Positions 48,131 to 57,814 of a DNA stretch of 64,000 nt are shown here, one piece after another; within the stretch, counting starts at the first letter, position 1; every line of letters starts with the position of its first letter. The notes below the pieces were generated by a model that ran no database searches, was not told the DNA's origin, and was given only the letters and a program-made list of their open reading frames with translations. Source of the stretch: Triatoma infestans (taxonomy: Eukaryota; Arthropoda; Insecta; Hemiptera; Reduviidae); NCBI GenBank assembly GCA_011037195.1, contig JAAEAF010002489.1, positions 97,914 to 161,913 on the forward strand. Direction: 5' to 3'. The position numbers and the translations under genes are program-made.

Positions 48131-48907
48131 GAGAATGTAAAAAATCTAATCATTATAAACGTTAATGATATTAAATGATCTGTCCCTATTCCATCTGTTT
48201 ATTTTGTAGTCCATCAAATAATTTTACTGATGAGCGAAAAGTAAAAAAAGGAATAAAAGTATTATATTTAAAATGCCCCCGCAGCATCCATATCTGTATA
48301 TAGGTAAGCTGCACGCTATACGCAACTGGCCGTCTAATTTCCGAGGTCCTATGTCCTGTCACACCCCGGGGGGACATTTACTGTGCGGCACAGTGGGTAA
48401 TTAGCCTACAGTCCTTTACCACTACTCATTCTCATAATCTCTCTCCCCCACACTCGTTCCCCCCCCCGGCTGTATCTCTCCCTCTTTCTCTCCTCCATTG
48501 CTCCTCTCGATCTTCCCCACTGAATCCCACTAACTATAGTTCTCAAAACCCATGTCTGACAACCACAAATTTTCCTGAATATTTTCCCACTTTCTTTCCC
48601 ACTATAATTTCTTATTTTATTTTATTTACTATTCAACTGGGATGGTCTTTGTTTGTTTCAGATTATCCCTTTTTAAATATACCGCTATTTTTTTACTTTT
48701 TTTTTTTTTTAATCAATCCCAATGTATATTTACTTTGTAAAGAGAACCATTTTTAAATATTTACTCAATCTTTGTTTAAATAAAAAAAAATAAAATAAAA
48801 CAAACATTAATGCATTTATATGAGTGTTAAACAGTTATTAAAGAAATTCATAACAACTGTATTTAACTAATGTATTCTATATTGATTTAACAAGATTAAT
48901 TTTAACT
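48131..48907. other. Spacer, pyrimidine-rich
   Basis: A CT-rich stretch at 48420-48510 with a C run; no gene recognised. Confidence 0.45.
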
Positions 48908-49285
48908 TTCTCTTATTGTTGGAAGAGAAAGTAATGATAATGTCTTCAATTTTTCGAAGATGCTTTTCAGTTCTGCAGAAGTTTTTTTAGTTTTTAGTGT
49001 ATGTGTATGAGTTTATATGATTATTCTGAGCGTGCTGCAACGTTAAAAACATTCCTCTGAGATCCAAATTCAGTTCTATATATGGTTCTTCCAACCACAT
49101 AATGTCAGGGCACATTTAAAACCATTGCTAGAATTCCAACTATTTAAAAAAAAACAAAGATTAACCGGAAGTGTAACTTTAAGAACAGGTTTCTCTTTAA
49201 ACCTGGAATGATGCATATTCTGTGCATATATGAATCTATCACTTTTATTTGAAATTTTTTCTTCCGAAAAAATTGATTTTTGGCG
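48908..49285 (-). mobile_element. Family A, strongly diverged fragment
   Basis: Starts ACTTTCTCTTATTG, contains TTAACCGGAAGTGTAACTTT, TTTCTCTTTAAACCTGGAAT and ATCACTTTTATTTGAAAT in minus order, and is cut near the left LTR at 49299. Confidence 0.55.
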
Positions 49286-49298
49286 GACATTTTCCAGT

Positions 49299-49582
49299 AG
49301 TAACAGCAACCAAGAGAGTAGAGAAAGAGAAACAAAATACCAGGCACTCTCTCGGACTCGAGTGGGAGAAACTATATAAATATAGCGACGGGACACGGAG
49401 AAAATATAGTTCAGAAGATAGTTCACAATCACAACGTGTCATTACTCCTTCCACTCTAAATATACCATCTTTACTGTAAAGCCCAGGCAGTCAGTCAAAC
49501 TCATTAATATATTACAGTCTTAAGCAAGTCTTGTTAACTCATCAAACCAAACTAATTCTTTCCATCCAACTCATCCATTATA
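49299..49582 (+). repeat. Left LTR
   Basis: 284 bp from AGTAACAGC (TGTAACAGC in the right LTR) to CCATTATA. Contains a TATATAAATA box at 49374-49383. Confidence 0.85.
49374..49383 (+). promoter_or_regulatory. TATA box of the left LTR
   Basis: TATATAAATA followed by AGCGACGGGACAC; the block is conserved in the right LTR and in the solo LTR at 11.7 kb, supporting a promoter role. Confidence 0.5.
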
Positions 49583-49583
49583 C

Positions 49584-49594
49584 TGGTGGCAGCG
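49584..49594 (+). other. Primer-binding site
   Basis: TGGTGGCAGCG begins one base after the left LTR, the normal place for the tRNA primer site. The matching tRNA was not identified. Confidence 0.65.
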
Positions 49595-49764
49595 TTTTTC
49601 GAATCCAGCTTCAGCTTCAACATTTTTCGAAGAAAAAAGTTAGTCATTTTTTTCAATTTTACATATTTACTAATTTTTTTTAATGTAATCTTACATTCAT
49701 TTCTATTTTTAATATTTATTCTTAAATTTATTTCCATTTGTACTTTATCGACTTTTTCCTTTTT

Positions 49765-49932
49765 ATGAAAAGAGCCGATATCATCAATATACTGAAACAA
49801 CACAATCTCCCAATAGGCGGTAATTTAATAGTATTAAAAGAACGCTTATCGAAAATTAACAATATGACTACCTACACAATTGATGGTCAGCAAAAAACTG
49901 CCGATGAGACAGTCCGCTTATCTTCTAAATAA
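49765..49932 (+). CDS. Truncated gag start with SAP-like domain
   Basis: ATG at 49765 opens a 55-codon frame: MKRADIINILKQHNLPIGGN then LIVLKERLSKI fits the SAP fold (helix, turn with a conserved glycine, helix), a nucleic-acid-binding motif found at the start of some retrotransposon gag proteins. The rest (TYTIDGQQKTADETV) has no match I can name, and the frame ends at TAA. The upstream in-frame TTG at 49738 is a poor start. The position right after the primer site supports gag. Confidence 0.55.
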   Translation: MKRADIINILKQHNLPIGGNLIVLKERLSKINNMTTYTIDGQQKTADETVRLSSK

Positions 49933-49993
49933 GTGTAATACTCAAAATCCCGTGAATATTAGAAATCTACAAATGATTAATAATTTACGATAA

Positions 49994-50285
49994 TGTAACA
50001 GCAACCAAGAGACCAGAGAAAGTGAAACAAAATACCAGACACTCTCTCGGACTGGAGTGGGAGAAACTATATAAATACAGCGACGGGACACAGAGAAAAT
50101 ATAGTTCAAATTAGTTCAGAAGATAGTTCACAGTCACAACGTGTCATTACTTCTTCCTTCTTTACTACCATCTTTACTGTAAAGTCCAGGCAGTCAGTCA
50201 AACTCATCAATATATTACAGTGTTAACCAAGTCTTGTTAACTCATCAAACCAAACCATTTCTCTCCATCCAACTCATCCATTATA
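49994..50285 (+). repeat. Right LTR
   Basis: 292 bp from TGTAACAGC to CCATTATA. It differs from the left LTR by a few substitutions and an extra TTCAAATTAG-like stretch near 50104. Confidence 0.85.
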
Positions 50286-50822
50286 CCAGTCATTGGAAGC
50301 TTGGCAGGATTCATTCCTATGAATAAGTTCACTGGGCTGTCAGCAGTTTAAGATGCTCATTGGAGGTCCGAACAGGGCTATTGGAGACGTTGCTGTATCT
50401 TTCACGGACCTCTTCTCTCAGCATTTGGTCGCATCCCTTATTGAGCAATATGGTCTAAGGAAACACCTCTACTTAATGGAACTCATGCCACTTACCCCTT
50501 ATGTAGAGTTTGTGAGACAGAGGAAGAAACATCCATATCTACATCTCATGACAGATTGATTGGGTGGTGAGAAATTTAGGTTCAGGATACTTTTGGTCAA
50601 AACAGGACGTCTGTGGACAGTATCTGTGTTTCCCTTTTTGGCTCTGGTCCGACTTGTCTAGGACTATGGTGAATCTTAATTAGGTAAAATCCAGTTCTAG
50701 TTACTTGTTTCAGATCCGTTAGTTGTTATTTTTCTTTGGGGTAGCTATATGGGCTCATAGAGGCTTTGGAAAGCGTTTGGTTGTTCTCCATTCTTTTGAA
50801 TAATAATAATATAATAATAATA
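50286..50822 (+). pseudogene. I-type LINE, 3' end, with AAT tail
   Basis: Plus strand: SLEAWQDSFL, stop, ISSLGCQQFKMLIGGPNRAI, then FTDLFSQHLVASLIEQYGLR and, frameshifted, the finger region. These follow the 59.1-59.6 kb element block by block. The 3' UTR block (TTGTTATTTTTCTTTGGGGT) also matches, and the element ends in AATAATAATAAT (50799-50822), the kind of short repeat tail that I-type LINEs carry. The LTR element at 49299 sits at its 5' truncation point; GCGGACATTTTC before that LTR may be its first bases. Confidence 0.75.
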
Positions 50823-51714
50823 CGATACATGGATTTCTGGTGAAAATTCATTTGCAAAAAATTTTATCCAATCCCAAAACTTTCTCTTGCGGCAATCGTC
50901 TCATTAATATCCAAGAGGAATATCAAGTACATAATATAAGGGACATTTATATAGGGATGCTAATAAACCTACTCAAAAAATAAGTATTATAATTTTCATT
51001 CTTACTTTCTCTTATATATTGTATAAAATATGTATTGCCTAAAATATACCAAGAGAGTGTAAAGTCTGAAAATATATAAATATATTATACATGGAGTGTA
51101 AGAGTGTAAGTAATGCCCAACGACAAAGAAGATTATTAATGGAATTACATGTCCACCCAGTAGTAACATGGCCGAATATTATGCCGCAGTATTCTCAATG
51201 TAACATGGAAATATTTTCAGTTGGGTGGCTAAGTGTTATACTAGTGACTTTTGGACCAAATCCAAAAGGTTTCCAGGAATCCTCTATAGAGCTATCTTTC
51301 TAATAAGAGGGTTTCAACTCACTCTGATCTCTGTTTCTGCGTTGTATATCCCAGCTATATAAACCCTCCAACTTATATTATACGTTCATCTATTTTTGTA
51401 CCTTCCATTTTACTACTTTGGTAATCTCTAAATTCCAAGTCATATTATTATTTTGTAAATCTCTCACTCACCCTCTCTCTCTTCCTCTGTTATTGTTACA
51501 GCCTTCAGACACACACTGGTTCACTTACACAACACATTGTATTGTCTATTGTATACATTCTTACAAACACCAAATCAAAATTTATCGTTACGTTTGTAGT
51601 TGTATATTTATGAATTTGGCAACTTTCTTTACTATGTCAAATAGCCGGAATACCTTATTCTATTATATAGATAGATATATATAAATTTAAGCTAATTTCT
51701 TGTTTAATTTTCTT
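50823..51714. other. Spacer, no gene recognised
   Basis: Includes a family A-like end (ACTTTCTCTTATATATTG at 51004). ORFs at 51091-51303 and 51418-51684 have no recognised domain. Confidence 0.4.
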
Positions 51715-51990
51715 GTTTACTTTATTTAAAAGAAAGTATCGGGTCAAATTTGCACCGGAAATTCATGTTTTGTGATTCTCTGAGTATTAAAATAAAAGTT
51801 TTTAGAAGATGGGCTGTATGTGAATGTGTGTGGTTGGACAATCCTCAAAAACGAAAAATCGCAGGAAGCATAGTATTCAATTTTAGGTATTACTATCGCA
51901 TCTGTCGTAAAGATTTCGGACTTAAAATTCTACTTAACTGAATAATTCCCCCCCCCCCCAGTATTTCATGATTTTCTCGAAACTGGCTGC
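51715..51990 (-). mobile_element. Family A, diverged fragment
   Basis: GTATCGGGTCAAATTTGCACC, AGTTTTTAGAAGATGGGC, CTCAAAAACGAAAAATCGCA and TTTTAGGTATTACTATCGCA follow minus order. A C run (51950-51959) ends it. Confidence 0.5.
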
Positions 51991-52618
51991 AACGATGTTT
52001 GCTTACGTTTTGACTTAAGTAGTCTACCAAATCGTGACAAATCAGCTATACAGAAGAGCCTTGCTGTAGGTAACAATCAATCAAGTGAATTATCATTGAT
52101 TCTCAGGGGCTATTTTCTGACATGAAAATCTCGCCTATATGCTCTTTGTGGTAAGACTTGGGATTCTATACCGGTTAACCGGTAATCGGTGAACCGGTAA
52201 ATTGACAAAAAAACGTTCGTTAAACTTACCGGAAAATTTCAAAAATTTACCGGTAATTCGGTAAATGAAAACTCCATACTAGAAATTTTTATGTAGAAAA
52301 TATTGTGTTTTTAGATATTTTTTAAAGGGCTAAAGGGACATTGAAAATAAAAAAAAACAGGTAAGTGTAAGCAACAATAGACCTAATTATTAATTTTATG
52401 TGAGATATTTTTTGTTTAATTTTAATTTAAACTTTCTTGGGTTTGAGAGTCACTGTAAATCGTACAGAAAGCGCTAGTTACAGTTAGCATATGATTTGAG
52501 ATTTTTAAAGGCTTAAAATATTTACAAACAATGTTTTTCTTAAAGCTGTGGTGGTTGGTTCCGCAGAGCTGGAAAGCATCAGAGACATTTTCCGTGGTAG
52601 CCTGCTTCATTTTGTGGT

Positions 52619-52656
52619 CATCGACCGGTTTCGGGCGTTCGCCTATCTTCAGGATG
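52619..52656 (-). ncRNA. Hammerhead-like motif, core intact
   Basis: Minus strand: CATC, CTGAAGA, one extra T, a stem II of (A/G)GGC-GAAC-GCCC type, GAAA, CCGGT, C, GATG. Stem I CATC pairs with GATG, stem III is the self-complementary ACCGGT, and C before the cleavage site is allowed. This is the best-preserved copy. The extra base between the core and stem II is shared by all copies. Confidence 0.55.
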
Positions 52657-52818
52657 CGTTTTTCCGACAGTGTGACAACACAGAGCAACTTAGTTTCACA
52701 CTAACTGAGACGTATTTTTAAAATACTTTAAATAAGGATTATTTTAAAAATACGTCTCAGTTAGTGTGAAACTAAGTTGCTCTGTGCGAGTCTGTGTCGT
52801 CACACTGTCTGAAAAACG

Positions 52819-52855
52819 CATCCTGAAGATGGGCGAACCCCGAAACCGGTCGATG
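52819..52855 (+). ncRNA. Hammerhead-like motif, core intact, short stem II
   Basis: Plus strand: CATC, CTGAAGA, T, GGG-CGAA-CCC, C, GAAA, CCGGT, C, GATG. The core and stems I and III are identical to the minus-strand copy; stem II has lost one base pair. Confidence 0.5.
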
Positions 52856-52974
52856 ACCACAAAATGAAGCAGGCTACCACGGAAAATGTCTCTGATTTTT
52901 CTTAAAGAGTAAGTAAATATCTCCTTTTTAAATAAATGTAAATATTTCACGTATTTTCTAAATTAATAGCAATT

Positions 52975-54475
52975 TTGAATACATCACATTATGGTGATAC
53001 ACCACATTATGGTGATGAAATTGCTGAGTTGTTTGCATCACATTTTTCTAGTGTATTTTCAAAAGATAAACCTTCCATTGCTGCTCTTAATCTGGCTTCT
53101 GCTTTACCTAGTAATATTTTACCCCCTTCCTTATCTCAATGTGTGATATCGAGAAAGCTATTCAACATTTAAATAAATATCACTCTGCACGTCCTGATGG
53201 AGTTCCTCCTTGTCTATTATTGCGATGCACACAACCTTTGTTAGTTCCTTTATTTTTATTGTTCAATAGTTCCCTGACAAATTGTTCTACTTTTTGCTGA
53301 CGACGTTAAACTATTTAGGGAAATCATGGATACTCGTAATAGCCAAGTTCTTCAGGATGCTGTTAACAGACTTTCTGTTTGGTCCACAAATAATCTTCTT
53401 AAATTAAATATCTCGAAATGCCAAGTAATTACTTTTTTCAGATCACGCTCTTCTCTGCACTTTAAATATACTCTCAATGATACTCAATTAAATCGTGATA
53501 ATTCTGTGAATGATCTTGGCATCTCCTTAGATTCTAGACTCTCCTTTAGCTCTCATATTGAAAAGATAGTCAGCAACAGTTACAAGATGTTGGGTTTTGT
53601 CTTTAGGAATTCCACTTCTTTTAGAAATCCCTTCAGTATTTTAAGACTGTATTTGCATTTGGTTCGTCCACGACTTGAATTTGCTTCTCCAGTTTGGACT
53701 CCGTTTTATAAAATCCACATTGATGCTATTGAACGGGTTCAGCATACGTTTCTTAGAAGGATTGCTAAAATGATGGGTTTATGAAGTGAAAGATTAACTT
53801 ATTCTGATGTGTTGGATTCCCTTAATTTGAGTACTCTATCCTTCAGAAGGCGAACAGCAGACCTTATTTTCCTTTTTAAACTTATACATCATTATATAGA
53901 TTGTCCTGAATTTCTGGGATTAATCGACTTCCATGTTCCTACAATAGATACTCGATATCTATCTCGCTCGATATTATGTCGCTTGGAAACAGTATTTCTA
54001 TGAATATGATATCTTCCTGCCAGCATTAATGAAATTTATTGCATTTGCCAGCAGTAGTCATTAATTAGTTATTACTAGATACTTGGATTTATAATAGATG
54101 GTTAAATTGGTTAAATACGCTCTCCCTTTTACCTAGGTTCTAATTGGTTACTCTTATTTATTAATTTCATAGTCTTATACATTTTTTACTGTATTGTCCC
54201 TTATATTTGTATATGTTCTTGTTAGTTGTAATTGTATATATATTTGTATAATGTTTATATTTCTAAGTACTATTGTTTTTATATTCATATTTTTTATATA
54301 CCCAATTTTTTTTTCTATGTTCTAGTCTAGTTTGTATTTTGTATGTAGTATTTTTTTACTCTTTCATATCTGTAGTTTGTCTATTTCTCGTATAGTGTTT
54401 GTTGTGTTTATGTGTTTGATAAGAAAATTACATAAATGGGGTGCAACCCCGTATGTATGTATAAATAAATTATGA
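52975..54475 (+). pseudogene. Jockey/CR1-like LINE, internally deleted reverse transcriptase
   Basis: First part: DEIAELFASHFSSVFSKDKP, then (shifted) DIEKAIQHLNKYHSARPDGV, the start of a LINE RT. At about 53285 the sequence jumps to LLFADDVKLFR, the catalytic FADD box, so a large part of the fingers and palm, including the first catalytic aspartate region, is deleted. The frame 53326-53781 continues with VNRLSVWSTNNLLKLNISKC, LGISLDSRLSF, LVRPRLEFASPVW and RVQHTFLRRI, then a stop, and 53809-54003 gives the last part of the RT. The 3' UTR ends with GGGGTGCAACCCC (a hairpin) and ATAAATAAAT at about 54475. It lies inside the hAT element. Confidence 0.8.
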
Positions 54476-54820
54476 CAGGACATTAATGCAATATTATTGT
54501 AAAATAACTATAGTATTTGGTACTATATATTATTTCTGTTGTATTTTTATTTTTCTGTATTATTTTATTTCTGTTTCTAAAAGTTATTATTATAGTTTGT
54601 TTAGAATACACTTTAATTTTTATATTTTTTATATTCTATATCATTGAAATGAAAAATTTGAAATGGAAATCAAAATGACTTATATTTTTTATCACCTTAA
54701 TTTTATTTTTCAGGAAAATAAATTTACCAGTAATTTACCGGTAAACCGGTATTTTAATTTTCATTTACCGAATTACCGATAAATGAAAAAGTCGGTAAAT
54801 TTACAATCCCTAGTTAAGAC

Positions 54821-55148
54821 AATGGATCTTTAATTTTTCAATATAAAACTGTGCGATTTTTGCTCGTTGTTCCGTTGTGAATTTTCCACATTTATTTTCC
54901 CAAACTTTCTTTATAAAATCTGAAAAAAAAGAAATTATCAAAAGTTATAATAATTTTAAATGACTTTTAGGTCACCCCGTATATATTTTGAGTTTTTGGA
55001 ATCCTAAAAACTTGTGAGAATAATATCCAGAATGAATTAAATAGGAGAAGCTACCTCTCTTAATATAAAAAATAATTTCATTTTAATGGTATTTTTTACA
55101 GATTAATACTGGCGTAATGGTTTTCGAAATCTTTCTGAAGTATACAAA
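54821..55148. other. Spacer, nothing recognised
   Basis: AT-rich sequence between the hAT element and a family A copy. Confidence 0.5.
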
Positions 55149-55515
55149 TCTTGTATGAGACACTCGCACGACTTTTTCTTGCGGCTTATTTAATATAATA
55201 TAATTAACAAATTTTCATTTAAATTGCAACGTTCACAATGTTTATTTAGACCAGCCTTAAAAAAAAAAATATGGTAGGGTTTATGACTGTATACCCGGAT
55301 CGGGCTATTGCAGAGCGGTCTCTGTCAAAACCACAAAGCTTGTGTGCAGTTTAAATTTTAAACCTAACAGACAGACCTCCTCTAAAAACCTCTCTCAAAA
55401 TCAATATTTTGGAAAATGTTTCAAATAAAAGTGATGTGTTGAATATGTAGTTGGGTCCGCAAGGCTGGATAACATTCTGGTATTTTATCCGTCGTAGCAT
55501 GCATATTCATTTTGA

Positions 55516-55553
55516 TCCTGACCGGTTTCGGATTTTCATCCATCGTCAGAGCA
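55516..55553 (-). ncRNA. Hammerhead-like motif, core intact
   Basis: Minus strand: CT, CTGACGA, one extra T, GGAT-GAAA-ATCC, GAAA, CCGGT, C, AG. Stem II differs from the 52.6-kb copies on both sides yet stays fully paired. Stem I is only two pairs, so activity alone is doubtful. Confidence 0.5.
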
Positions 55554-55576
55554 AATTGACGAACTTGGTGAATTTG

Positions 55577-55610
55577 CTCTGACGATGGATGAAAATCCGA
55601 AACCGGTCAG
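55577..55610 (+). ncRNA. Hammerhead-like motif, opposite arm
   Basis: Identical in sequence to the minus-strand motif at 55516-55553, as the arms form a palindrome. Confidence 0.5.
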
Positions 55611-56207
55611 GATCAAAATGAATATGCATGCTACGATGGATAAAATTCCAAAGTGATATGTTTTTATCTGTGCAGTGAACAATCACAGTTTGAAGTAAAT
55701 TGTTGCAGCCAAATTCCAAAAGTTGCACTTCTTCAAATTAACCGATTTTCTTCAAATTTGGCATTCTGCCAATGCTTTTAATGTATATTAGTATTAGGTA
55801 GGTGTTAAAAATCATACATTCTACTGAAGTGGTACTTTAGAGGAAAGCATGACGCTACTGTTCCCACAGAACCAACCCCACCCCCTTCCAAAATCCTATT
55901 TTTCTCAGGAAAATGTTTTAAATAAAAGGGATTAGGTATTTATGTGTGTAGCTAGTATACAAAGTTATAAGAAAATCGCGAAAAACTGAAAAAAAAACCT
56001 TTCGTAAAGTTGCAATTCCGGGTGTCGTTCAGATGCGGTGATAACATCTAAACGGAAGAGCCAAGTTTGGACTTCCTGATTTTACACTTATAGACCCATT
56101 CGCTAAAAATATATATTTTCGTATTCAGGGGACCTCAAAATATGTATTTCTGGTAAAAACTTAATTTCTAAAAAATTTGACACCATACTGAATATTTCCT
56201 TAGTAAA

Positions 56208-57270
56208 AAAAAAAATTATAATGTTTAAGATCAGGCCTACACAAATATTGAGCTTTTACAATGTACTTGTAGAAATCCCACTACTCATGCGCAAAGCAAA
56301 TTGTTCATATTTCTGGATATTAGGGCATCAGACAAAAAAAATACTGAAACTTTAATTTAGGTGTTCAACAGCAAATATTAAATTGTTTACTTAAAATAAA
56401 AATAACTGAATAAATTAATTTTAATCATAAATACCTGACATAATTAGGATTTTTTTTTCCTTTCATCGCTTGCAGCTTACCTGTGAACATAAATCAACTA
56501 GGCTTAATACCGTAAATTAGATTATAGCAAAAAGTTTAATTCTATGTCATAGTTATAGGAAAGTAGCTGGCTATAAAGTTAATCCAACAACAGGTGGGAA
56601 TCTAGTTTACTAGAAAAGCGTAAATACAGCTCTAATGCTGGGCTAAATGCATTGATATCTAAAAATTCTATTCATTTTAGGAACAGTCATTAAAGGAGCA
56701 TAAATATTAATGAAAATTGTAATTTTAGATATCATTCAGGTGTATATTTTTTATTTGGTTTTTATTTTTAATTTGTTTGCAATAAATGTGATATTAATAA
56801 GTATTAATGATGGAATATACAATAATACCATAGTATAACTTAAAAAAAAATAGAGAAACTTACCAGGAATATAACACTTATCCAGATTTATCCAGTATAA
56901 ATTAGTCACATCAATCTGTGAGAATTGTCAAGAATTCAGAAAGAAGAAGATGATGATTCGGAGGATTTTAAGGTATTGGGATGGGATTTGTGGATTCTTC
57001 CGTGTCACTTCAGTGGTTCTCTATCCTTATTCCTCCATTGTTTGTCACTCCGGTCGTAAAATTGCTTGGTGATAGATATTGCTGGCTCGGAACTGCTCTT
57101 ATTTAAATTAAGTGTACTGTCTTCGAATCTCAATATAAATTTCGGACAAAATCCGTCAAATCGGAACGGCAATATTACTAAATGAATTTCTGGAATAGGG
57201 GAGCGAATTTTCAGTCTTTCCTTTAAATTGATATTTCAGAATACCGTCAAAGTTCTACTAACTATGTAAT
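56208..57270. other. AT-rich spacer
   Basis: No gene recognised; traces of family A (CCGTCAAATCGGAACGGC, ATTTCTGGAATAGG) at about 57150-57260. Confidence 0.45.
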
Positions 57271-57272
57271 TA

Positions 57273-57490
57273 GGGAAAGAATTAGTCAATGGCAAAGTGC
57301 TAGACTCCAATGCGGAGGTCCCGGGTCCGAGTCCACAGAAAACTCTACAGCTGACTCTCTGGTGATGGGCAATGTTATCTGAAACGAGAAAGCACTGCTT
57401 GGAGACGCGCAATGCACTGCTGGGTTGGGGGGGGAGACAAGAGAAGTTTCAGGTCGCAATGTATGATCCCTAAAAGAATAATGAAATTTT
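57273..57490 (+). mobile_element. tRNA-derived SINE
   Basis: Head with A-box region TTAGTCAATGGCAAAGTGC and B-box region GGGTCCGAGTCC (57324-57335), then a body with CTCTGGTGATGGGCAATGTT and GAAAGCACTGC similar in order to the 4.6- and 27.4-kb copies. A G run of 9 at 57426-57434. Confidence 0.6.
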
Positions 57491-57539
57491 AAAATGAACA
57501 ACTAATCTGAAGAAATTCGGGTAACCAAAAATTCGATTG

Positions 57540-57625
57540 TACAGATTAAGATGTGTTTTATCGTCTTAGCTATGTTGGTTCTAACCGGTTTCGATTTTCA
57601 TCCTACGTCTGAATAAGGCTGCTGA
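57540..57625 (-). mobile_element. Hairpin-element fragment with decayed hammerhead-like motif
   Basis: Minus strand: AGACGTA, GGAT-GAAA-ATC, GAAA, CCGGT, T, AGAACC. The right half of the motif is kept and the CUGANGA core is lost. Similar to the 55.5-kb element; only one arm remains. Confidence 0.5.
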
Positions 57626-57814
57626 GTTCGTGGAAAGATTTGCCTGCAACTACAAGATATTTTAAGCTATGACGTTTAAAATCATGGATGTTATCTAGCC
57701 CAACCACAAATTCAACAGTTACAGAATGAGATTTTAGTTGTTCACGTTTTGCTCAGAAAACAATGCAAAAGATTTTCCTTCAACTTTTTTTTCCTTAAAT
57801 TAAGGCGAGTTTAC

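Larger units (their letters stand above)
49299..50285 (+). mobile_element. Internally deleted LTR retrotransposon with paired LTRs
   Basis: Two LTRs in direct orientation (49299-49582 and 49994-50285) are highly similar, sharing CACTCTCTCGGACT, GTGGGAGAAACTATATAAAT, CACAACGTGTCATTACT and CATCCAACTCATCCATTATA. CCAGT flanks the whole element (49294-49298 and 50286-50290) as a 5-bp target duplication. A primer-binding site TGGTGGCAGCG lies at 49584-49594. The interior is only about 410 bp: a gag start, then the right LTR without a polypurine tract. LTR similarity suggests recent insertion; the element would depend on other copies for mobility. Confidence 0.85.
52546..52895. mobile_element. Palindromic hairpin element with 12-bp target duplication, best copy
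   Basis: TTTTTCTTAAAG flanks the insertion at 52534-52545 and 52896-52907. Two arms of roughly 170 bp (52546-52722 and 52742-52895) are near-perfect inverted repeats around a centre at about 52731; shared blocks include TATTTTTAAAATA, GTCTCAGTTAGTGTGAAACT and AAGTTGCTCTGTG. The outer left end reads GGTTCCGCAGAGCTGGAAAG; the right arm stops about 25 bp earlier. Each arm has an intact hammerhead-like core. No protein is encoded. A long exact duplication argues for insertion by reverse transcription. Confidence 0.85.
52158..54812. mobile_element. hAT-type DNA transposon filled with nested insertions
   Basis: Left end TTGGGATTCTATACCGG and right end (read inward) TAGGGATTGTAAATTTACCG are related terminal repeats rich in ACCGGT-type motifs, including further ATTACCGGTAA-like repeats in the first and last 130 bp. 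Flanking 8-mers GGTAAGAC (52150-52157) and GTTAAGAC (54813-54820) match in seven of eight positions, the target size of hAT. No transposase is found. Its interior holds a hairpin element (52546-52895) and a LINE (about 52975-54475). Confidence 0.65.
55441..55649. mobile_element. Palindromic hairpin element with 13-bp target duplication
   Basis: AAAGTGATGTGTT (55428-55440) and AAAGTGATATGTT (55650-55662) flank it, one mismatch in 13. The arms 55497-55560 and 55568-55640 are nearly perfect inverted repeats (AATTTGCTCTGACGATGGAT on the right arm), with a loop of about 10 bp. The left end carries GTTGGGTCCGCAAGGCTGGA, the box shared with the other hairpin elements. It interrupts a family A block at a place where other copies run through, which confirms insertion. 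Confidence 0.85.
55149..56207 (+). mobile_element. Family A copy split by a hairpin element
   Basis: Left end TCTTGTATGAGACACTCGCA followed by ACTTTTTCTTGCGG; right end CAAAATATGTATTTCTGGT, AATTTGACACC, TTTCCTTAGTA. Internal blocks (AAATGTTTCAAATAAAAGTG, TTAACCGATTTTCTTCAAAT, ACTTTAGAGGAAAGC, AAATAAAAGGGATTAGG, AACATCTAAACGGAAGAGCC) follow the plus order. The first 285-bp block is interrupted by the insertion at 55441-55649. Sequence divergence is high. Confidence 0.65.

Noticed and set aside
49076..49432. 118-codon minus ORF
   Set aside because: Spans the junction of a family A fragment and an LTR, so it cannot be one gene.
52546..52895. Hairpin elements as ordinary foldback DNA transposons (MITEs)
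   Set aside because: The 12-13 bp duplications are longer than those of usual cut-and-paste superfamilies, and the arms hold conserved ribozyme-like cores; kept only as the alternative to be tested.
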